NCBI GenBank assembly: GCA_001780165.1
Contig: MFFQ01000097.1
Location: 1-42,888, forward strand
Origin: Candidatus Eisenbacteria bacterium RBG_16_71_46
GTDB taxonomy: Bacteria; Eisenbacteria; RBG-16-71-46
Length of the DNA stretch: 42,888 nucleotides
Direction: 5' to 3'
Below are positions 16,444 through 24,737 of the stretch, in pieces; position 1 is the first letter of the stretch, and each line of letters opens with the position of its first letter. A program made the position numbers and the translations under genes. The notes below the pieces were generated by a model that saw only the letters and a list, made by a program, of their open reading frames with translations, had not been told where the DNA came from and ran no database searches.

Positions 16444-17378
16444 CGCGACTCCTCGCCTTCCAGCTCCTCGCGCAGCTTGAGGAATGACCCCAGCCGGCGC
16501 GGTGAGATCTCGCCCGCCCCGACCGCGGCGAGGATCGCGCAGCCGGGCTCGCGCCCGTGTCGGCAGTCGGTGAACCGGCAGCGGCCCAGGAAGGGCCGGA
16601 ACTCCACGTAGACCTGCTCGAGGTCGCGCGAACCGATGCCCCACATGCCGAACGTGCGCACGCCCGGCGTGTCGATGAGCTCGAAGTCGGGCTCGGGGCG
16701 GACCAGCCAGGCCGCCGTGGTGGTGTGGCGGCCCTTGCCGGTCTTGGCGTTCACCTGCCCGACCAGCAGATCGAGCCCCGGGGCCAGCGCGTTGACCACC
16801 GTGCTCTTGCCGACACCCGAGTGCCCGACGAACAGGCTGCGCCGTCCGCGGCAGGCGTGGCGCAGCTCGTCCATTCCTTCGCCGGTGCGCGCGCTACCGA
16901 GGTGCCCGGCGTGACCGGCGCGCATGTAGGCGCGCAGGATGTCCTCGGCCATCCCGCGCTCGGCACGGTCGAGCTTGTTGAGCACGAGGCGGGCGGGGAT
17001 GCCGGCGTGCTCGGCCTGCCCCAGCACGCGGTCGGCGAGTCCGGGCTTGAACTCGGGCTCGACCAGCGACGCCACCAGCACCAGCTGGTCGAGATTGACG
17101 GCCACGACCTGCTCCTGCGGCCGCTCGCCTGCGGCGCGGCGCGAGAAGACGTTGCGCCGCGGTTCCACCTCCAGGATCACGGGGGCGGCGCCGTCGTCCC
17201 GATATGCCACCCGGTCTCCGACCACGACGGCGTTGCCGAGCGCCCGGGTGCGGCCGAGCAGCCCCCGGGCCACGGTCGCGTCGAGCAGCTCGCCATCGTC
17301 GCGCAGCAGCACGCAGCCGCCGAAGTCCACGCGCGCGACCACCGCGCGCTGGTCCGCTTCAGACGCGGGCTCACGCAT
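16440..17378 (-). CDS. rsgA: Ribosome small-subunit-dependent GTPase A
   Basis: 312 residues. Late 30S assembly factor. Circularly permuted GTPase order is evident: an N-terminal OB domain (10-75), G4 NKLD (134-137), then G1 GHSGVGKS (185-192), G2 with KGRHTTT, G3 DTPG (236-239), and the C-terminal zinc knuckle C267-x4-C272-x-H274-x5-C280. The ATG at 17378 is only 9 nt from the edge of the palindromic element, so the Shine-Dalgarno-like GGAG/GAGG lies in the element tip and the following bases. Downstream thrC is coupled by an ATGA overlap. Confidence 0.96.
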   Translation of the reverse strand: MREPASEADQRAVVARVDFGGCVLLRDDGELLDATVARGLLGRTRALGNAVVVGDRVAYRDDGAAPVILEVEPRRNVFSRRAAGERPQEQVVAVNLDQLVLVASLVEPEFKPGLADRVLGQAEHAGIPARLVLNKLDRAERGMAEDILRAYMRAGHAGHLGSARTGEGMDELRHACRGRRSLFVGHSGVGKSTVVNALAPGLDLLVGQVNAKTGKGRHTTTAAWLVRPEPDFELIDTPGVRTFGMWGIGSRDLEQVYVEFRPFLGRCRFTDCRHGREPGCAILAAVGAGEISPRRLGSFLKLREELEGEESR

Positions 17379-17387
17379 CGGCGCCTC

Positions 17388-17536
17388 GGCTCCGCTTGCA
17401 AACGCCCGAGGGCAAGGCGTCGCGGTCGAGCGACGAGCGCAGTCGTGGCCGACCACGCTGCGCGTGGTGCCCGGCCACGTCGGAGCGAGGAGCCGACCGC
17501 ACAACGCAGCCCTCGGGCGTCTGCATACGGAGCCTA
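17388..17536. repeat. Palindromic intergenic element, copy 3 (complete)
   Basis: About 149 bp fill nearly all of the gap between the histidine-kinase gene and rsgA within the ten-gene array. The left tip is GGCTCCGCTTGCAAACGCCC and the right tip read inward is TAGGCTCCGTATGCAGACGC; both continue GAGGGC. The central hairpin CGTGGCC/GGCCACG with ACCACGC/GCGTGGT is intact. The TAG at the right tip is the histidine-kinase stop codon. The outer arms carry a few mismatches, unlike copies 1 and 4. Confidence 0.9.
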
Positions 17537-18964
17537 ACCCAGAGCCGCGCCGCGCATCGGCAGCGTGATGGTAAAGCTTGCGCCGGCCCCCGGCGGGCTC
17601 TCGGCCTGAATGCGGCCGCCGTGGCTGGTGATGATGCGATAGGAGGTCGAGAGCCCGAAGCCGTGACCGTCGGGCTTGGTGGTGAAACGGGGCTCGAAGA
17701 TGCGCGAAATGTCGGCCGGGGCGATGCCGGTCCCGGTGTCCGTCACGACCACCCGCAGCTGCCGCGCACGGTCGTGATAGGTGGTCGTGATCGAGATCGC
17801 CCGGCGCGCGCCGTTGGTCTTCCCCTTCATGGCATCCGCGGCGTTGAGGAAGAGGTTGAGCAGCACCTGCTGCAGCTGCCCCGGATCGGCCATGAGGTGG
17901 GGCGCCGGCTCCGCCAGCCGCAGATCCCACTCCACGCCGTCGAAGCGGTTCTGGGTGCGCACGAATTCCACCGAGCGGTGGATGAGCGCGTGAACGTCCA
18001 CGCGCTCCATCTGCAGCTCGGCGCGCGAGAAGTCGGTCATCCCCTTGGCCAACGCCTCCATGCGGCGTGACTGCTCGAGGATGATCTGGGCGTGGCGCCC
18101 GACATGGTCCACCACCTTGCGCTCGCCGTCCTTGATCAGCATTTGGGCGCGCCCGCTGATCGCGACGAGCTGGTTGCGCAGCTCGTGCCCGATCTCGGCC
18201 GCCATTTCGCCCTTCGCCGCCATGCGCTCGCTGTGGATGAGCTGGGCCTGCGCCCCGTGCAGCTCGAGATAGCGGCGATTCGATTCGTAGAGCATGCGCA
18301 GCGGCGCATAGAACAGCAGAACGCCGACGTAGCCGACGGCCTCGAACGCGATGACCATCAGCGGGCTGAGGAAAAAAGTGGCGAAGTCGTCGAGCAGGCG
18401 CTCGGTGTAGAGCCAGTCCTCGCGCAGCACCCGCAGATAGCGGCGGTCGCCGGACCATGCCACCGCCCCGGTCACCAGCGTGCGGTTGACCAGGAGGTAG
18501 GCGGCGATCATCCCCAGCACCGGCACGATCAGCCCCAGCGCGGCGCGCGGGCCCTGCCCGATCGCGTCGAGCGACTCGAGGCCCTGGAGGGGGCCGCCCA
18601 GCAGCCACCATACCCCGGCCGCCGCCCACATCGTGATCGCCCCGGTGGCGGAATTGAACGCGGCGCGGATGAGGGCCTTGCGCGCCACGAACAGCTCTGC
18701 CAGGAGCACGCTCACGGCGACGATCCACATCGAGGGCCCCTGCCCCCAGAGCATCGCCGCGGCCAGGCCCGCGGCGGAGGACATCGACACCGTGCCCTGC
18801 CCCGAGACCGTCGTGAGCCACATGGTCTCCGAGAACATGCAGATCGCCACCCATCCCGCGTAGTGACCCCAGCGGGCGTCGACGTCCTGCGGCACCGCCC
18901 AGGAGAGCAGCCCGATCGCCGCCAGCACCACCAGGGCGACGTAGATCCTGAGGCGCAGGCTCAC
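17534..18964 (-). CDS. Membrane-bound sensor histidine kinase
   Basis: 476 residues. Five to six TM helices (about 5-25, 36-52, 60-90, 105-125, 142-162, 198-225) form an integral-membrane sensor with no large periplasmic loop, similar to the 5TM/MASE-like sensors. A dimerisation helix carries the H-box EIGHELRNQL (H260). The ATPase domain has N-box LNLFLNAADAM (N374), G1 DTGTGI (409-414), F-box EPRFTTK and G2 GHGFGLST. There is no receiver domain and no response-regulator gene in the window, so the partner is encoded elsewhere. The GTG start overlaps the dgcA stop in GTGA. Position inside a thiol/D-amino-acid operon could mean redox or envelope sensing, which is inference. Confidence 0.92.
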   Translation of the reverse strand: MSLRLRIYVALVVLAAIGLLSWAVPQDVDARWGHYAGWVAICMFSETMWLTTVSGQGTVSMSSAAGLAAAMLWGQGPSMWIVAVSVLLAELFVARKALIRAAFNSATGAITMWAAAGVWWLLGGPLQGLESLDAIGQGPRAALGLIVPVLGMIAAYLLVNRTLVTGAVAWSGDRRYLRVLREDWLYTERLLDDFATFFLSPLMVIAFEAVGYVGVLLFYAPLRMLYESNRRYLELHGAQAQLIHSERMAAKGEMAAEIGHELRNQLVAISGRAQMLIKDGERKVVDHVGRHAQIILEQSRRMEALAKGMTDFSRAELQMERVDVHALIHRSVEFVRTQNRFDGVEWDLRLAEPAPHLMADPGQLQQVLLNLFLNAADAMKGKTNGARRAISITTTYHDRARQLRVVVTDTGTGIAPADISRIFEPRFTTKPDGHGFGLSTSYRIITSHGGRIQAESPPGAGASFTITLPMRGAALG

Positions 18965-19986
18965 GCGGGTTTCTCCGCCACCGGAACCACGCCCAGCCCG
19001 GGCCGCTCGGACAACGTGATGCGTCCGCGCTCGCCCGGCGCTCCATCGAAGGGATCGTTCCGTAGCAGCCAATGTCCGTCCAGGTCGAGGTAGTCGGCGA
19101 GCGGCGCCAACTGCGCGGCCGCGGAGAGCGCGAGGCTCGATTCGATCATGGATCCGAGCATGATCCCCATGCCGTGGGCGCGCGCGGCGTGGATGCAGCG
19201 CAGCATCTCGCCGAGTCCGCCGGTCTTCATCAGCTTCAGATTCACGCCGTCCACGCGCCCGATCAGATGGGCGATATCGGCGTGGCGGTGCACGCTCTCG
19301 TCGGCGAACAGCGGGATGCCGGTGCGCTCGCGCACCCAGCGCAGGCCGTCGAGGTCGGTGCGCGCCACCGGCTGTTCCACGAGCTCGATGTCGAGCGGCT
19401 CGATGGCGCGCAGCGCGCGCACCGCGTCGGAGGCGTTCCAGGCGGCGTTGGCGTCCACCCGGATGCGCCCGGTGTAGCGGCGGCGGATGCGCCGCAGGTT
19501 GTCGACGTCACCGGGCCCGCCGAGCTTGACCTTGAGCGCCGGGAAGTCGAGCACGGTCTCGAGCTTGGCTTCCATCTCTTCCGGCGCGGCCATCCCCAGC
19601 GTGACGCAGGAGAGCGGCGTGGCCGCGGGATCGAGCCCGAGCAGCTTCCACACCGGCAGGCCGAGCCGCTTGCCGATCCAGTCGCGCAGCGCCATGTCGA
19701 TCGCCGCCCGGGCGGCGCCGTGTCCCTCGAGGCGGGCGCGCAACCGGCGCTCGACGGCCTCGAGCGCGAACGGGTCCTCGCCCAGCAGCGGCGCCCAGTG
19801 CCCGAGGGCGGACGCGACCAGCTCGGGGCTCTCGCCGTAGTAGTGCGAGGGTGCCGCCTCGCCCAGTCCCTCGATCCCGTCGTGCTCGATCCGCACCAGG
19901 GTGTTGTGGTGCACCGCCTTCGCCCCCCAGGCGATGCGGAATTCGAACGTGGTCGCGAGCTCGAGCGGCTCATGTCGCAGGCGCAC
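18961..19986 (-). CDS. dgcA: Enolase-superfamily epimerase/racemase; candidate N-acetyl-D-glutamate racemase DgcA
   Basis: 341 residues with all muconate-lactonizing/dipeptide-epimerase marks: K152-V-K154 (catalytic lysine motif), metal ligands D178 (VDANAA), E204 (VEQP) and D229 (ADES), and the second catalytic lysine in NLKLMKTGG (about 254). Alone it would be called an L-Ala-D/L-Glu epimerase. It lies directly after, and overlaps by 17 nt, a DUF1611 gene. That pairing matches the dgcN-dgcA D-glutamate catabolic operon, in which D-Glu is N-acetylated by DgcN and epimerised by DgcA. The assignment rests on context; an Ala-Glu dipeptide epimerase for murein-peptide recycling remains the alternative. 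GTG start with a G-rich GGGGGGGAA upstream. Confidence 0.8.
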   Translation of the reverse strand: MRLRHEPLELATTFEFRIAWGAKAVHHNTLVRIEHDGIEGLGEAAPSHYYGESPELVASALGHWAPLLGEDPFALEAVERRLRARLEGHGAARAAIDMALRDWIGKRLGLPVWKLLGLDPAATPLSCVTLGMAAPEEMEAKLETVLDFPALKVKLGGPGDVDNLRRIRRRYTGRIRVDANAAWNASDAVRALRAIEPLDIELVEQPVARTDLDGLRWVRERTGIPLFADESVHRHADIAHLIGRVDGVNLKLMKTGGLGEMLRCIHAARAHGMGIMLGSMIESSLALSAAAQLAPLADYLDLDGHWLLRNDPFDGAPGERGRITLSERPGLGVVPVAEKPA

Positions 19987-21070
19987 GGTTCCCCCCCGAT
20001 CCCGGGCCGCGCGCGACGCGCGCCTCGAGCAGCGCTTGGGCCAGGCTGCCGGCGCCGAAGCGGACCGGGTCGGCGGCGGGCAGCCCGGTCGCGCGACCGG
20101 CCGCCTCGCACGCCGCGCGCGCCCGCGGCTCGTCGAGCGCCCGGGTGTTGAGCGCCACCGCCACCACCTGCCCCGCCCCGGTCCAGCGCGCCGCGGTCTC
20201 GTAGGCCTCGCGCACCTCGGGCAGGGACGGGATCGGGATCCCGGCGCCGGGCTCGCCCGTGATGCGCACCCGCTCGCGCCCCGCCTCGTGGCACAACACC
20301 ATCGCCCGGGGCGCCGCACCGTGGATCAGCGCCAGCGTCACCCCGGAGTAGCCGGCGTGGTGGAGCGCCCCCTGGCCCTCGACCACCACGACCTCGGCCT
20401 CACGCGCGGCCTCCAACACCAGCGCCTCGACCTCCCCGGCGACGAAGTCCGCGGGCACGGCGTCCACCGCCACGCCATGATCGGCGATGAAGATGCCGGT
20501 CTGCCCGGTGGCGACGAACGCCGCGCGCACCCCCTGCGCGCGCAGCGCGTCCACGATCTCGAGAGCGGCGGTCATTTTTCCCACGTTGCAGTCGGTCCCC
20601 ACGGTGAGGGCGACCAGCGCCTCCACCCGCGCCGCGCGCCCGGCCGCCACGCGGCGCGTGGCGGGCGGCCGCCGCGCGTCGATCAGCCGGGCCCCGCCGG
20701 CCTCGGCCCGGCGGGCGAGCTCGGGGTCGTCGCCGAGGAAGACGTGCAGCCCCGAGAGCACGTCCCAGCCCCGCTCGAGCGCCCCGCACACCGTGTCGCG
20801 CCACGCCGCCGGCAGCTGCCCACCCTGCGGCGCGATGCCGATGAGCAGGGCGTCGGCGCCCAGCGCGGCCGCCTCGTCCAGCCCCGCGACCACCGGCGTC
20901 GTCCCGCCGACGCCGACGCACGCCGCGGCGGTGCGTCCGGCCCGGGTCGAATCGATCACCGCCGCGACCTCCGCCGGACGGTAGCGCAGCACGCCGATCG
21001 CGGTCTTGGCGTCGAGCGGGGCGAAGCTCCCCTCGGCCAGCACGGCCAGACGTCGCGGCTTGCCCAGCAT
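19970..21070 (-). CDS. dgcN: DUF1611 P-loop protein; candidate D-glutamate N-acetyltransferase DgcN
   Basis: 366 residues. An N-terminal domain (1-145, with VLAEGSF and GVLRYRP) is followed by a P-loop NTPase-like domain with GTDCNVGKMT at 158-167, ATGQTGIFIADHGVAVD, VVVEGQGALHHAGYSGV and VLCHEAGRERV, all diagnostic of DUF1611. Members next to an enolase-superfamily epimerase have been shown to act as D-glutamate N-acetyltransferases (DgcN). The gene begins 3 nt after the bshA stop codon (TGA-TCC-ATG) and overlaps dgcA by 17 nt. Acetyl-D-Glu chemistry in a bacillithiol operon is unusual; D-Glu could come from cell-wall turnover. Confidence 0.85.
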   Translation of the reverse strand: MLGKPRRLAVLAEGSFAPLDAKTAIGVLRYRPAEVAAVIDSTRAGRTAAACVGVGGTTPVVAGLDEAAALGADALLIGIAPQGGQLPAAWRDTVCGALERGWDVLSGLHVFLGDDPELARRAEAGGARLIDARRPPATRRVAAGRAARVEALVALTVGTDCNVGKMTAALEIVDALRAQGVRAAFVATGQTGIFIADHGVAVDAVPADFVAGEVEALVLEAAREAEVVVVEGQGALHHAGYSGVTLALIHGAAPRAMVLCHEAGRERVRITGEPGAGIPIPSLPEVREAYETAARWTGAGQVVAVALNTRALDEPRARAACEAAGRATGLPAADPVRFGAGSLAQALLEARVARGPGSGGNRAPAT

Positions 21071-21073
21071 GGA

Positions 21074-22306
21074 TCAGCGCAGCGAGTCGTAGACCCGAAT
21101 GTAACGCGAGACCATTTCGTCGGCACTGAAACGCTCGCGCGCGACTCTCCGCCCGCGGCGGCCCATGGTGCGGCGGAGCGGCTCGTTCGTGAGCAGTTTG
21201 AGCACCGAACCGACGAAGCCGGAGACGTGCTCTGGATCGTGGAGGAAGCCCGTGCGCCCGTGGTCCACCACCTCCGGCAGCCCACCGGCGTTCGAGGCCA
21301 CGACCGGGACCTCGGCGCTCATCGCCTCCAGCGCCACCAGCCCAAAGCTCTCCGAGGAGCTCGGCAATAGAAAGACATCGGCCAACGGGAGCAATTCCTC
21401 CATGCAATCCTGGTTGCCGAGGAAGAGCACGTCGCGCTCCACGCCAAGTTCCCGGGCGAGATTCTCCGCCCCCGCCTTCTCCGGACCGTCGCCGATCATC
21501 ACCAGCTTCGCCGCCAGGCTGCGCCGGACTTCGGCGAACACTTGAATCACGACCGGTATGTTCTTGACAGGCCTGAAGTTGGAAGCATGCATCAGGATCT
21601 TCGTCTGCGGCGAGGCGAGACGCAGCCCGGCCCGCTTGCCGGGCGTGAAGACCCTGGGATCGACGAAGTTGTAGATCACCTCGATCGGGCGCTTGATTCC
21701 GAACGTGGCCTCGGCCCGATCCTTGAGAAAGCGGCTCACGGCGGTGATCCGGTCGCTCGACTCGATGCTGAACTGGGTGATCCGGAAATAGGCGGGCTCG
21801 ATCCCGACCACGGTGATGTCGGTGCCGTGGAGCGTCGTGACCACGCCGAGCTGCCGCGGGAGCATCAGCTGGCGAGCGAGGTAGGCGCTGGCCGCGAACG
21901 GCATGGCGTAGTGCACGTGCAGCACGTCGAGGTGGTAGTGCTCCGCGACCTCGACCATCTTGGTGGTCAGCGCCAGATTGCTCGGCGCCTGCTCGAACAC
22001 CGGGTAGCTCGCGGGAGTGGCCTCGTGGAAGAACACGTTCGACTCGAACGCGCGCAGCCGGAACGGCAGGCTGTGGGCGATGAAGTGCACCTCGAAGCCG
22101 CGTCGCGCGAGCGCCAGCCCAAGTTCGGTCGCCACCACCCCGCTGCCCCCGAAGTGCGAGTAACAGGTGATGCCGAGACGGCGCTTGCGCGGCGCCCGGC
22201 GCGGACGGCCGGCGCCCGCGGCGCGCTTCCCCGCGCCGGACGCCCGGCGCGGGCCCCGCGGCCGCTGGCCGCCTGCCGGCGCTCGGGAACGCTTGGCGGG
22301 CCTCAC
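21074..22306 (-). CDS. bshA: BshA, N-acetyl-alpha-D-glucosaminyl L-malate synthase
   Basis: 410 residues. First enzyme of bacillithiol synthesis: a GT4 glycosyltransferase joining UDP-GlcNAc and L-malate. The catalytic protein begins at about residue 43 with RLGITCYSHFGGSGVVATEL and continues with VHVHYAMPFA-type LHVHYAMPFAASAY, TTLHGTDITVVG, SESFGLVALEAMSAEVPVV and GFLHDPE, all BshA-specific. Residues 1-42 form an unusual extension made almost only of Arg, Lys, Pro, Ala, Gly and Ser. The start GTG overlaps the bshB1 stop (GTGA). An internal start near residue 40 would give a normal-length BshA; no obvious internal ATG with a Shine-Dalgarno exists. Confidence 0.95.
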   Translation of the reverse strand: MRPAKRSRAPAGGQRPRGPRRASGAGKRAAGAGRPRRAPRKRRLGITCYSHFGGSGVVATELGLALARRGFEVHFIAHSLPFRLRAFESNVFFHEATPASYPVFEQAPSNLALTTKMVEVAEHYHLDVLHVHYAMPFAASAYLARQLMLPRQLGVVTTLHGTDITVVGIEPAYFRITQFSIESSDRITAVSRFLKDRAEATFGIKRPIEVIYNFVDPRVFTPGKRAGLRLASPQTKILMHASNFRPVKNIPVVIQVFAEVRRSLAAKLVMIGDGPEKAGAENLARELGVERDVLFLGNQDCMEELLPLADVFLLPSSSESFGLVALEAMSAEVPVVASNAGGLPEVVDHGRTGFLHDPEHVSGFVGSVLKLLTNEPLRRTMGRRGRRVARERFSADEMVSRYIRVYDSLR

Positions 22307-23028
22307 GCGCCGGCCTCGATGCGGCCGCCGGCGAGCAGCGCGCGGGCGTCGCTGAGCCCGAGGGGGCCGCGGGCGCGATAGCCCTCGCCGTAGCGCACGC
22401 CCATCGCCGCGCCGAAGGTGCGGCCGCGGGCCTCGACCTCGGCCAGGAAGTCGGGGTGGGTGAGATAGGTCGGCGGGCCCACCGCCGGATCGAGCTGGCT
22501 GCGATGCGCGCGCAGCGCCTCCATGCGCCGCTCCCACACCGGCGTCACGTCCACCACCAGGTGCGGGTGCACGCTTCCGCGGTAGAGGGCGTAGAGCAGG
22601 CGGTGGGGCCGGTGCCGCTCGCCCGGAGCGTCGAAGCGCGCCAGTCCCGCCACGTAGCAGGCGCGACTCACCAGCTGCGAGGCTTCGACGTGGTCGGGAT
22701 GGAGGTCGTCGCGCTCCGGCGCCACCACCAGGCGCGGGCGGTGGCGGCGCAGGACGGCCACCACCGCGCGCAGCTGGGCGCGGTCCGACCGGTCGAGCCC
22801 GAGGTCGGGCAGTCCCAGGGTCTCGCGCGATGCCACCCCCAGGGCGGTGGCCGCGGCCGCGGCTTCGCGCGCGCGCTCCTCGGCGGTGCCGCGGCTCGCG
22901 GCCTCGCCGCGGGTGAGATCCACGATGCCGACCGCATGACCGTGCGAGGCCAGCAGCGCCGCGAGCCCGCCCGAGGTCAGCTCGACGTCGTCGGGGTGAG
23001 CGCCGAAGAACAGCGCATCGAGCGGCAT
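22303..23028 (-). CDS. bshB1: BshB1, bacillithiol biosynthesis deacetylase
   Basis: 241 residues. PIG-L/LmbE zinc deacetylase that removes acetate from GlcNAc-malate. The zinc motif A10-H-P-D-D-V-E sits at 10-16, a second motif HPDHVEAS follows the conserved APERDDLHPDH segment, and a third histidine is in VHPHLVVDVT. DLTRGEAASRGT is the BshB1 hallmark. The ATG overlaps the bshC stop by one base (TGATG). Together with bshA and bshC this completes the bacillithiol pathway in one operon. Confidence 0.95.
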   Translation of the reverse strand: MPLDALFFGAHPDDVELTSGGLAALLASHGHAVGIVDLTRGEAASRGTAEERAREAAAAATALGVASRETLGLPDLGLDRSDRAQLRAVVAVLRRHRPRLVVAPERDDLHPDHVEASQLVSRACYVAGLARFDAPGERHRPHRLLYALYRGSVHPHLVVDVTPVWERRMEALRAHRSQLDPAVGPPTYLTHPDFLAEVEARGRTFGAAMGVRYGEGYRARGPLGLSDARALLAGGRIEAGA

Positions 23029-24680
23029 CAGAGGTCCGCCAGGACGTGCTCGAGGCGCCCGTGCTCGAGCGCCTGCGCGTGGGCTTCGGCCAGATCGCAC
23101 ACCTCGCCCACGACCGCCAGCCCGCGGTGGGCCACCGGCTCGAGCGAGGCGAGCCGGCGCTCCTGGAGCTTGTCCCCGGGCTGCAGGTAGTAGCGCAGCC
23201 GCACCCACTCCGGGTGCTGCCGCTCGAGGCGGTGCCGCACCTTGCCGGTGAGCCCCTCGAGCAGGCGCGCGAACTGGTAGTCCACCTTGGCGCGCGCGGA
23301 CTCGACCATCTGCGGCAGGCTCGCATCCACCTGCCGCGAGATCTCGGCGTATCCGACCAGCCCCTCCATCGCGCCCCGGTGCGCGCGCTCGAGCGCGCCG
23401 CGCACCGCGGCCGGCACCTGGGATTCGGCGAAGTGCCTGAGCACGGCGTCGGCCCCCGTCACCAACTCCCAGGGATCGGCGCCGGAGGCCTCGAGCAGCT
23501 CGTGCGCCGCTCGCGGAAGCCAGGTCGCCCCGAAGCGCGGCACCGCGCACGCCGGTCTCACGCCAAGCCCCTCGAACACCTCGCGCAACTGCGCGAGGTA
23601 CGCCGCCTCACCGGGACCCACCGCCATCGCCACCGTGGGGAACACGCCATCCTGGACCGCCGGCCGCAGCGACACGCTCGGGCTGAGCGTCCGTTCGGCC
23701 CCGCCGCTCAACGCCTCCGCCACCGAGAGCTTGTGCCGCCGTCCGTCCTCGATCAGGAACACGAACGACTCGAGCGCGGCGTCATTGAGCGGCCGGCGGC
23801 CGAGCCTCTGCTCCATCACGTCTCCCGCCTGCCGCGCCGCCGCCGACACCTCCGCGGCGCGATTCAGGTAGCGGCCGATGATCGGACGGGCCGCCTCGCG
23901 GAACGCCGGCAGCCGCGGATCCACCACGACCAGGCCCTGCTCCGCGAACAGCGCCAGCGCCAGCGCGCTGAACGCCTCGCCCAGGTCGCGGCCGCGTTCG
24001 TGCGCCCGCGCCAGCAGCGTCGCGACATCCCCCACCCCCGGCAGGCCGTCCCAGTGCCCGAGCGCCTGGCGCTCGAGTGCGGCCAGCGGCGCCAGCGGCA
24101 CGCCTCCGACCAGCCCACCCTCGGCGTGCGCGGCATCGGGCAGCGCCAGGTCGTGGAGGGTGAGCGCGGCGTCGGCCACCGTGGCGTGGCGGATCTCGGC
24201 GAAATCGGAGTCCTCGGCGTGCATCCAGAACAGCGCCACGCACGGCACGCGCGTGCGCGCGGCCACGCGCGCGCCCAGCCCGATCGTGGCCGCGATCTTG
24301 TGCAGCGAATAGAGCGGTCCGCCGAGCGGCGCCGGCTGCTGGCCCGAGACCGCGCATACGGCCTCGCCGCGCGCGAGCCGGGAGAGCGCGTCGAGCGACC
24401 GTTCCGAGGCGCCGAGCCGCACGTGATACTCGGTCAATTCGCGTGCCAGGGACGCCGGAAGCGGCGCACGCTTGGCCTCCGCCAGCTCGCGCAGCGCGGC
24501 GGTATCCGTCCACAGCGTCGCGAAGCGCTCGCGCGCCAGCGGACCGCCGCGGGCGAGCTCGTCGACCAGCGGGTCGAACAGTCGGTCGTAGGGCGGCTCC
24601 GGCCGCCCCGCCACCCGCGAGCGCACCGCCGACGCGCGGGTCACCGGCACCGGGAGGTTCGCGACAGGCAGCGGGCGCAC
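23028..24680 (-). CDS. bshC: BshC, putative cysteine-adding enzyme of bacillithiol synthesis
   Basis: 550 residues, full length for BshC. It adds L-cysteine to glucosaminyl-malate. Family features are CAVSGQQPAPLGGPLYSLHKIAATI, with the binding loop after SGQQ, VALFWMHAEDSDFAEI (the W-x-x-x-E-D-H-D-like signature), AEQGLVVVDPRLP, and the C-terminal coiled-coil (about 430-520) used for dimerisation. I chose GTG at 24680 because no other in-frame start lies between it and the promoter; no strong Shine-Dalgarno is present. An out-of-frame ATG at 24727 sits closer to the promoter (see the uORF entry). First gene of the ten-gene array. Confidence 0.93.
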   Translation of the reverse strand: MRPLPVANLPVPVTRASAVRSRVAGRPEPPYDRLFDPLVDELARGGPLARERFATLWTDTAALRELAEAKRAPLPASLARELTEYHVRLGASERSLDALSRLARGEAVCAVSGQQPAPLGGPLYSLHKIAATIGLGARVAARTRVPCVALFWMHAEDSDFAEIRHATVADAALTLHDLALPDAAHAEGGLVGGVPLAPLAALERQALGHWDGLPGVGDVATLLARAHERGRDLGEAFSALALALFAEQGLVVVDPRLPAFREAARPIIGRYLNRAAEVSAAARQAGDVMEQRLGRRPLNDAALESFVFLIEDGRRHKLSVAEALSGGAERTLSPSVSLRPAVQDGVFPTVAMAVGPGEAAYLAQLREVFEGLGVRPACAVPRFGATWLPRAAHELLEASGADPWELVTGADAVLRHFAESQVPAAVRGALERAHRGAMEGLVGYAEISRQVDASLPQMVESARAKVDYQFARLLEGLTGKVRHRLERQHPEWVRLRYYLQPGDKLQERRLASLEPVAHRGLAVVGEVCDLAEAHAQALEHGRLEHVLADL

Positions 24681-24727
24681 GCGCGGCGACCGCGCGCCGC
24701 GCGGCGGCGGAGGACGTGGAGGAGCAT
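24641..24727 (-). CDS. Candidate leaderless upstream ORF (28 codons, three cysteines) overlapping bshC start
   Basis: The first ATG after the strong promoter at 24738-24766 lies 10 nt beyond the -10 box and opens a 28-codon frame, MLLHVLRRRAARGRRACARC followed by LSRTSRCR-stop. It is in a different frame from bshC and ends 40 nt inside it. Three Cys codons occur in its last 12 positions, followed by TGA. It could be a cysteine-responsive leader peptide for the bacillithiol operon, where cysteine is a substrate. It could also be a chance frame in GC-rich DNA. No homology basis. Confidence 0.3.
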   Translation of the reverse strand: MLLHVLRRRAARGRRACARCLSRTSRCR

Positions 24728-24737
24728 GGGAGCAGGC

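Noticed and set aside
17388-17536. The palindromic elements as a CRISPR array or an insertion sequence
   Set aside because: Single dispersed copies without regular spacers, and far too short for a transposase gene.
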